From Sulfitobacter sp. 20_GPM-1509m (GTDB lineage: Bacteria; Pseudomonadota; Alphaproteobacteria; Rhodobacterales; Rhodobacteraceae): DNA of 64,000 nucleotides. A program made the translations under genes and the position numbers. A model generated the notes under the pieces. That model did no database searches, was not told the DNA's origin, and saw only the letters and a list, made by a program, of their open reading frames with translations. This document shows positions 58,284 to 64,000 of the stretch, in pieces. The stretch is from positions 124,001-188,000 of the forward strand of contig NZ_JIBC01000006.1 in NCBI RefSeq assembly GCF_000620505.1, written 5' to 3'. Position 1 is the stretch's first letter. Every line of letters starts with the position of its first letter.

Positions 58284-59305
58284 CCGGCCCGGACAACATG
58301 TCCGACGTGCTGGACGTGCTGTGCCCGATGCATGTGATGATCAATCACACGGGCCACATTGTCCACGTGGGCGACACCCTGCGCAAACTGCGCCCCGATC
58401 TGGACTGGGTCGGCGCCCGATTTCTCGAGGTGTTTGCCCTGAAACGGCCGCGCACGGTGACCAGCATGAGCGACCTGCGCGACAGTGCGGGGATCAAGCT
58501 GCACCTGCAACTGCGCGATTCTCCGGTGACCGAACTCAAGGGCGTGGCCGTGGCCTGCGGGCCCGACGGGGTGCTGATCGTGAACCTGTCCTTTGGCATC
58601 TCGGTGGTGGACGGGGTGCGCACCTATGACCTGACCCATGCCGATTTCGCTCCCACGGACCTGGCCACCGAAATGCTCTATCTGGTCGAGGCGAAATCAA
58701 CCGCGATGGAAGCCTGGCGCAAGCTGAACCTGCGCCTGCAGGGGGCGATGATCGCCGCCGAGGAACAGGCGTTCACCGACACGCTGACGGGGCTGAAAAA
58801 CCGCCGCGCGATGGATCACGTCATGGCGCGCGCACTGGAACGGGGCACGCAGTTCGCGCTGATGCAACTGGACCTGGATTTCTTCAAACTGGTCAATGAC
58901 ACGCTGGGCCATGCGGCGGGCGACCACGTGCTGCAAACCGTGGCCCGAATCATGGTGGACGAAACCCGCAGCGAAGACACGGTGGCGCGACTGGGCGGCG
59001 ATGAATTCGTGATCGTCCTGCCCGACGTGCGCGACATCCCCGCCCTGCGCCGCATCGGCAGCCGCCTGATCAAACGGCTCGAGGTGCCGATGCCGTTCGA
59101 GGGCAACGATTGCTGCATTTCGGCCAGCATCGGCACCGTGTTCTTTGAGCCCGGATCGGGTGCGGACATGCGCAGCCTGCTCGATGACGTGGATGTGGCG
59201 CTCTATGCCTCGAAACGGGCAGGGCGGGGCCGCCAGACCTTCTACAGCCCGGCACTGCGCCGCGGCCTGGACACGAACGAGCCGACCTCGCAGCAAGCGG
59301 GGTAG
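58280..59305 (+). CDS. H-NOXA-GGDEF diguanylate cyclase
   Basis: A 341-residue protein. Residues about 1-150 match the H-NOX-associated domain (PF07701), including V-L-C-P-M-H-V-M-I and a predicted C-terminal helix; residues about 165-330 are a GGDEF domain with intact G-G-D-E-F and an R-S-E-D inhibitory site. Makes cyclic-di-GMP, likely under NO control through the H-NOX partner. Start GTG 58280 overlaps the previous stop. Confidence 0.88.
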   Translation: MTGPDNMSDVLDVLCPMHVMINHTGHIVHVGDTLRKLRPDLDWVGARFLEVFALKRPRTVTSMSDLRDSAGIKLHLQLRDSPVTELKGVAVACGPDGVLIVNLSFGISVVDGVRTYDLTHADFAPTDLATEMLYLVEAKSTAMEAWRKLNLRLQGAMIAAEEQAFTDTLTGLKNRRAMDHVMARALERGTQFALMQLDLDFFKLVNDTLGHAAGDHVLQTVARIMVDETRSEDTVARLGGDEFVIVLPDVRDIPALRRIGSRLIKRLEVPMPFEGNDCCISASIGTVFFEPGSGADMRSLLDDVDVALYASKRAGRGRQTFYSPALRRGLDTNEPTSQQAG

Positions 59306-59371
59306 GTGTGACGCGCATTATTTCGCGCCCTTGGGGGGCGTGCGTGTCTCAATTGTGGAGGGAAGAACAAG

Positions 59372-59446
59372 TGGCAGCCCGTAGGGGAGTCGAACCCCTC
59401 TTTTCAGGTTGAAAACCTGACGTCCTAACCGATAGACGAACGGGCC
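59372..59446 (-). tRNA. tRNA-Glu (anticodon TTC)
   Basis: On the minus strand: acceptor GGCCCGT at 59446-59440, D-arm, anticodon loop TTTTCAA giving TTC, T-loop GTTCGAC, and encoded CCA (59374-59372). One G-T pair at the first acceptor position is normal for this tRNA. 75 bases. Confidence 0.94.
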
Positions 59447-59519
59447 ACTGTCTTGTGAGGCGCTGATTATGCAATCGCGCCGCAGGGCGCAAGACCAAAA
59501 ATGAAGTTCTTTGACAAAA

Positions 59520-61262
59520 TTACGATCCGGCGGCTGCTGCATCCTCCAGACGCAGTTGCACGCTCTGCCGTCCACGGAAGCTGTTGATGTCCAGACGCCC
59601 CGCCAGATGAAAGCGCGCACCGCCGTGTTGCTCCAGCCGGGGACCCAGCGGACCATCGTAAGCACCGAAACAGATGGCATCCATGCGCGGCCCGCCGATG
59701 TCGCCAAAGCTCAGTTTCAGGTGGTTTTCGCCCACCCGCTTGGCGTGAAAGATCTGCATGTCGGCAAAGGCAAAACGCGGATCGGGGGCAGCGGCGCCAA
59801 AAGGGCCTGCCTGTTCGATCATCTCCGCCAGCTCGACCTGTGCCGCACCGGGCATCATGGTGCCGTCCAGCCGCAGGTCCGCGACCCCGATGCGGTCCGC
59901 CCCCTGTTTCGCCAGCAGCACGCCCAGCCGTTCCATGGCTTGCGGAATCATCTCGGCGCGCACGGTCAGCCCTGCGGCCATCTTGTGCCCGCCACCCTTG
60001 ATCAGCAGCCCCTCGGCAGCCAGCCGCTGGATCGCAGCGCCCAGATCAATGCCCGTCACCGACCGGCCCGATCCCTTGCCGATTCCATCCTCGATACCGA
60101 TCACGACCGAGGGGCGATTCGACGCCTCTTTCAACCGCGCCGCCACGATGCCCACCACGCCGGGATGCCAGCCGTCGCCCGCAGCCCAGGCCAGCGGCGC
60201 GTCAAAGCCGCGGTCCTCGGCCTGCGCCATCGCTGACGCCCGCACCGCCGCCTCGATGTCACGCCGCTCGGTGTTCAGCAGGTCCAGCCGCTCGGCCATC
60301 GCGGCGGCCTCGTGCGGGTCGGTGGTGGCCAGCAGGCGCGCGCCCAGATCGGCCTGACCGATCCGCCCACCTGCATTGATGCGCGGTCCCAGCAGATAGC
60401 CCAGGTGATAGGCCGCAGGTGCTGTGTCCAGCCGCGCCACATCGGCAAGGGCTGCAAGGCCGGGACGCTCGCGCGCGGCCATCACCCGCAGGCCCTGACG
60501 CACGAATGCGCGGTTCACCCCGATCAGCGGTGCCACATCCGCAACCGTCGCCAGCGCCACCAGATCCAGCATCCGCATCAGGTCCGGCCCGGTCTTGCCC
60601 GCGGCGCGCATCTGCCGCCCACACTCCACCAGCATCAGGAACACCACACCAGCGGCGCAGAGGTGCCCCAGGTCGCCGTCCTCGTCCTGCCGGTTGGGGT
60701 TCACCACCGCCACGGCCTCGGGCAGCGTCTCGCCGCCCAGGTGGTGATCCAGCACGACCACATCCGCCCCCACAGCCGCCGCAATCGGCCCATGTGACAA
60801 CGTTCCGCAATCCACGCAGACAATCAGATCATGTTTCGCCGCCAGATCGGCCATGGCCGCATCATTGGGGCCATAGCCTTCGTCGATCCGGTCGGGCACA
60901 TAAAGCGTCGCGCGCAGGCCCAGTTGCCGCAACCAGTCCAGCAACAGCGCGGCGGACGTCCCGCCATCCACGTCGTAATCGGCAAAAATCGCGATCCGCT
61001 CGCGCCGCGCCACGGCTTCCAGCACGCGTGTCGCCGCCTTTTCCATGTCTTTCAACAGGCGCGGGTCAGGCAGCAGGTCGCGAAGGGCAGGGGCCAGAAA
61101 CGCATCGGCCTCTTCCGCTGCCACACCGCGCCGCGCCAGCACTTGTGCCACAGGACCGGGCAGCCCCTTTTGCTGTACGATCAGGTCCGCCGCCCGCTGC
61201 ACTTCGACAGCAGGTCCGACCCAGCGCCGACCCGTCAGAGATGTCTCAACGCCTAAGTACAT
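59520..61262 (-). CDS. recJ: Single-stranded-DNA exonuclease RecJ
   Basis: A 5'-3' ssDNA exonuclease for recombination and mismatch repair. The 580-residue protein has D-Y-D-V-D-G (about 95-100), V-D-C-G and D-H-H motifs, then the DHHA1 domain with G-G-G-H-K-M-A-A-G. The start ATG 61262 gives the usual length; a GTG at 61268 and a TTG at 61289 are also in frame. It follows hom and glpX on the same strand. Confidence 0.93.
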   Translation of the reverse strand: MYLGVETSLTGRRWVGPAVEVQRAADLIVQQKGLPGPVAQVLARRGVAAEEADAFLAPALRDLLPDPRLLKDMEKAATRVLEAVARRERIAIFADYDVDGGTSAALLLDWLRQLGLRATLYVPDRIDEGYGPNDAAMADLAAKHDLIVCVDCGTLSHGPIAAAVGADVVVLDHHLGGETLPEAVAVVNPNRQDEDGDLGHLCAAGVVFLMLVECGRQMRAAGKTGPDLMRMLDLVALATVADVAPLIGVNRAFVRQGLRVMAARERPGLAALADVARLDTAPAAYHLGYLLGPRINAGGRIGQADLGARLLATTDPHEAAAMAERLDLLNTERRDIEAAVRASAMAQAEDRGFDAPLAWAAGDGWHPGVVGIVAARLKEASNRPSVVIGIEDGIGKGSGRSVTGIDLGAAIQRLAAEGLLIKGGGHKMAAGLTVRAEMIPQAMERLGVLLAKQGADRIGVADLRLDGTMMPGAAQVELAEMIEQAGPFGAAAPDPRFAFADMQIFHAKRVGENHLKLSFGDIGGPRMDAICFGAYDGPLGPRLEQHGGARFHLAGRLDINSFRGRQSVQLRLEDAAAAGS

Positions 61263-61343
61263 GGCCACATCCCCATCTTCATCTTGCAAAACAAACTCCC
61301 CCCGGAGGGCCGGCTGGCCTCATGCTCCAGGGGGCAAGGGTAT

Positions 61344-62303
61344 TCAAACCGGTGTGCGATACTGCATCCGCCGCACCGATCCGGTTTTCGACCGCATCAG
61401 CAGGGTTTCACAGGTCAGCCAGCCGGGTTCGCGCTGTACCGCTTGCAGCAACGACCCCGAGGTCACGCCGGTCGCGGCAAAAATCACATCCTCGGTGACC
61501 ATCTCGTCACGGGTATAGACACGGTCCAGGTCGGTGATGCCCGCCTTGGCCGCGCGGCCCTTTTCGTCGTCGTTGCGGAACAGCAGGCGGCCGTAAATCT
61601 GTCCGCCCATGCACTTCAGCGCAGCAGCGGCCAGCACACCCTCGGGCGCGCCTCCGTCGCCCATGTACATGTCGATGCCGGTGTCCGGGTCGGCGCAATG
61701 CATCACGCCCGCCACATCGCCATCGGTGATCAGCCGGATCGCGGCACCGGTGGCGCGCACCTCGGCGATCATGTCGGCGTGGCGGGGGCGTTCAAGGATA
61801 CAGACCGTGATGTCCGAGGTCTCACAGCCCTTGGCCTTGGCCAGCGCCTTGACCCGTTCGCCGGGGGTCATCGCCAGCGTGACCGTGTCGGGGGCAAAGC
61901 CCGGACCGATGGCCAGTTTTTCCATATAGACATCCGGCGCGTGCAGCATCGACCCGCGCGGCCCCATGGCGATCACCGTCAGCGCGTTGGGCATGTCCTT
62001 GGCGGTCAGCGTGGTGCCTTCCAGCGGGTCCAGCGCGATGTCCACGCCGGGGCCATTGCCGGTGCCGACTTCCTCGCCGATGAACAGCATCGGCGCCTCG
62101 TCGCGTTCGCCTTCACCGATCACCACCACGCCCGCGATGTCCAGCAGGTTCAGCTGTTCGCGCATGGCGTTCACGGCGGCCTGATCGGCGGCCTTCTCGT
62201 CGCCGTGGCCGATCAGCTTGGCCGAGGCCAGCGCCGCGGCTTCGGACACCCGCGCAAGGCCCAGTGACAACATACGATCCTGAAATTTTGCGGCGTCAGT
62301 CAT
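61344..62303 (-). CDS. glpX: Class II fructose-1,6-bisphosphatase
   Basis: Hydrolyses fructose 1,6-bisphosphate in gluconeogenesis. The 319-residue protein has G-E-G-E-R-D-E-A and D-P-L-E-G-T-T-L metal-binding segments and G-D-G-G-A-P-E-G, as in GlpX. Upstream on the same strand is hom, 63 bases away; the two are adjacent in many Rhodobacteraceae, probably in one operon with recJ. Confidence 0.94.
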   Translation of the reverse strand: MTDAAKFQDRMLSLGLARVSEAAALASAKLIGHGDEKAADQAAVNAMREQLNLLDIAGVVVIGEGERDEAPMLFIGEEVGTGNGPGVDIALDPLEGTTLTAKDMPNALTVIAMGPRGSMLHAPDVYMEKLAIGPGFAPDTVTLAMTPGERVKALAKAKGCETSDITVCILERPRHADMIAEVRATGAAIRLITDGDVAGVMHCADPDTGIDMYMGDGGAPEGVLAAAALKCMGGQIYGRLLFRNDDEKGRAAKAGITDLDRVYTRDEMVTEDVIFAATGVTSGSLLQAVQREPGWLTCETLLMRSKTGSVRRMQYRTPV

Positions 62304-62366
62304 GGGCGTGGTCCTTGTGAATTTATGTTGGGAAATTTGTAGCGGGTGGGGCGCAATGGCGCAACT

Positions 62367-63656
62367 TTACAGGTGTTCGATGCGCAGCGCGACAGGGGCC
62401 GAGGCCAGCACGCCGGTGCCTTCCATGGCCTCTATGGCGACATCCAGGCTGGCGCGGGTGGTCTTGTGGGTGACGATCAGCACTTGGGCCGCTTCCAGAT
62501 CGGCGTGACCATACTGGCGCATCCGCTCGATGCTGACGCCTGCCTCGCCCAATGCGGCGGCAACCTTGGCCAGCGCGCCGGGTTTGTCGACCAGACCCAT
62601 GCGCAGGTAATAGGGTGCGGGCAGCACGGACAGCGCCGGCTTGGCCGCCTCAAGCGTGGTGGCGGGCTGACCAAAGACAGGTAGCGCAAAGCCGCGCGCA
62701 ATGTCGCAGACATCGGACATCACGGCACTGGCGGTGGGGCCGGCACCCGCACCGGGACCGCGCAGCACGATCTGCTCGACTGCGTCGCCTTCCAACACGA
62801 TCATGTTGGTGCCGCCCTGCAATTGCCCCAAGGGCGAAGTGTCGGGCACCAGACAAGGCTGCATCCGTTGTTCCAGCCCGCGGCCGGTCTTTTGCGCAAC
62901 GCCCAAAAGCTTGATCTTGAAGCCCATGTCGGCGGCGGCGCGGATGTCTTCGATGCTGATGCGCTCGATGCCTTCCAGCTCGATCCCCGCGAAATCGACA
63001 CGGGTGCCGAATGCGATCGACGACAGGATCGCCAGCTTGTGCGCCGCATCAATGCCGCCCACGTCCAGCTGCGGGTCGGCCTCAAGATACCCCAGGCCGT
63101 CCGCCTCGGCGAACACGTCCTGATAGCTCAGGCCGGCGGTTTCCATCCGTGTCAGGATATAGTTGCACGACCCGTTCATCACGCCCATCACGCGGGTGAT
63201 GCCGTTGCCGGCAAGCCCTTCGGTCAGAACCTTGATCACGGGAATGCCGCCTGCGACGGCAGCTTCAAACCGCAACGACCGCTGGGCGGCTTCGGCCTGT
63301 TCGGCCAATGCCTGACCGTGCATCGCCAGCATCGCCTTGTTGGCGGTGACCACGTGTTTGCCCGCGGCAAGGGCGGCTTCGGTCGCGTCCTTGGCCGGAC
63401 CATCTTCGCCGCCCATCAGTTCCACGAACACATCCACATCGTCACGCTTGGCCAGTGCCACGGGATCGGTCTCCCAGGCATAGTCCGACAGGCTGATCCC
63501 GCGGTCCTTGTCCTTTGACCGCGCCGACACGGCGGAAATGGTGATGTCACGCCCGGTGCGCGCAGACAGCAGCGCCGCCTGCTGGCGGACGATCCTGACG
63601 ACGCCCATGCCAACCGTGCCCAGACCGGCGATACCAAGGCGAAGGGGCTGGGACAT
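62367..63656 (-). CDS. hom: Homoserine dehydrogenase
   Basis: Reduces aspartate semialdehyde to homoserine for threonine and methionine synthesis. The 429-residue protein has a Rossmann G-I-A-G-L-G-T-V-G, N-G-S-C-N-Y-I, G-L-G-Y-L-E-A-D-P (about 200) and a C-terminal ACT domain (about 350-429) for allosteric control by threonine. Start ATG 63656 has AAGGAAA upstream; the longer frame to 63695 is not favoured. Confidence 0.95.
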   Translation of the reverse strand: MSQPLRLGIAGLGTVGMGVVRIVRQQAALLSARTGRDITISAVSARSKDKDRGISLSDYAWETDPVALAKRDDVDVFVELMGGEDGPAKDATEAALAAGKHVVTANKAMLAMHGQALAEQAEAAQRSLRFEAAVAGGIPVIKVLTEGLAGNGITRVMGVMNGSCNYILTRMETAGLSYQDVFAEADGLGYLEADPQLDVGGIDAAHKLAILSSIAFGTRVDFAGIELEGIERISIEDIRAAADMGFKIKLLGVAQKTGRGLEQRMQPCLVPDTSPLGQLQGGTNMIVLEGDAVEQIVLRGPGAGAGPTASAVMSDVCDIARGFALPVFGQPATTLEAAKPALSVLPAPYYLRMGLVDKPGALAKVAAALGEAGVSIERMRQYGHADLEAAQVLIVTHKTTRASLDVAIEAMEGTGVLASAPVALRIEHL

Positions 63657-63783
63657 GGGGTGTTTCCTTATAGATGCATGGTGTTTTTTGCGCATCTACC
63701 CCGTTCACGCGAGGCACGCAACATGGCGCGGCGCGGGCTGCGGCAAGAAAGACGCCGGCGACCCGTCTGTGGGGCGCGGCTGC

Positions 63784-64000
63784 CTAGTTGTCAGGCCGGG
63801 GATCGTCGTCCAGCCGCGTGCGTGCGGAGGCATCGATCACGCGGGTGCGTTTCAGCCGCTCGGCCCGGTTGCGCAAGGCGGCGACGCGGCTTTCCAGGTT
63901 GCTTTGCTGAACCTCGGGCGGGGGGCCATCGCCTTCGGTGCGCGCCAGAATCGGCGCGACATTGATCAGCGCGGGATAGTCCGCAGCCTTGGCGCGCTCT
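63784..64000 (-). CDS. Hypothetical protein, 5' end outside window
   Basis: C-terminal 72 codons of a leftward gene ending at TAG 63786-63784. The visible part has P-A-L-I-N-V-A-P-I-L-A and a coiled helix V-A-A-L-R-N-R-A-E-R-L-K, ending in acidic D-D-D-P-R-P-D-N. It lies upstream of hom, with which it may be co-transcribed. Possibly a lipoprotein or small membrane-associated protein, but the N-terminus is not seen. Confidence 0.6.
   Translation of the reverse strand, partial: ERAKAADYPALINVAPILARTEGDGPPPEVQQSNLESRVAALRNRAERLKRTRVIDASARTRLDDDPRPDN

Overview
The window is a piece of an alphaproteobacterial chromosome, most likely a marine member of the Rhodobacteraceae (Roseobacter group). The evidence is high GC, the gene repertoire (an L-carnitine cluster with a dehydrogenase/thioesterase fusion, a non-pyrrolysine MttB homologue, DUF983 and DUF3572 proteins), and a short intergenic repeat that I recall from this family, seen twice near 33.92 and 44.18 kb. 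The species cannot be named from the sequence alone.

Positions 1 to about 29.1 kb are most of a prophage (or an integrated phage-like element) with P22-like head and tail genes. From left to right: tightly overlapping early genes (Dam-type adenine methyltransferase, DUF3310, RusA-like nuclease, DUF1376 replication-type protein, a cytosine-methyltransferase-like protein and several small proteins, 3-4914); a 400-base gap with a weak terminator; a rightward late operon (terminase small and large subunits, P22-type portal, scaffold, coat, gp4-like and gp10-like head completion proteins, ejection proteins, a peptidase M15-like protein, fibre and beta-helix tailspike, 5316-21931); a lysis block (a 14-codon leader ORF, a DUF1515/holin-like protein, T4-type lysozyme, several one-segment membrane proteins and an overlapping Rz/Rz1 spanin pair, 22006-23745); then a metallophosphoesterase and a strong terminator at 25.37 kb. 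Facing this is a leftward operon of small accessory proteins (25367-28015), divided from a rightward HTH regulator (28095) by an AT-rich region with two dyad operators. A 460-base stretch with hairpins and a direct repeat ends the element. No integrase is visible, so the left end of the element lies outside the window.

From 29163 onward the genes are ordinary chromosomal ones: YihY, an AEC transporter, an operon-like leftward block (dac, tmk, holB, tatD, MBL hydrolase), a SPOR lipoprotein, tRNA-Ser(TGA), a chemoreceptor, metG, an MFS transporter and an aldo/keto reductase. At 44.2-49.0 kb lies an L-carnitine degradation cluster: a GlxA-type regulator divergent from a BKACE enzyme, a lipocalin-like lipoprotein, the carnitine dehydrogenase/betainyl-CoA thioesterase fusion and an SDR. 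Then come a DMT transporter, a NUDIX hydrolase, DUF983, and an EF-hand protein followed by an ECF sigma factor, a probable anti-sigma factor and a Spy/CnrR-like metal-sensor protein.

The last part carries two cyclic-di-GMP modules: a PleD-like cyclase whose first receiver has lost its phosphoacceptor aspartate, and an H-NOX protein coupled to an H-NOXA-GGDEF cyclase. Between them are DUF3572, a HAD phosphatase and an MttB-family methyltransferase. tRNA-Glu(TTC), recJ, glpX, hom and a gene cut by the window edge complete the region. No CRISPR array, insertion sequence or rRNA was seen.
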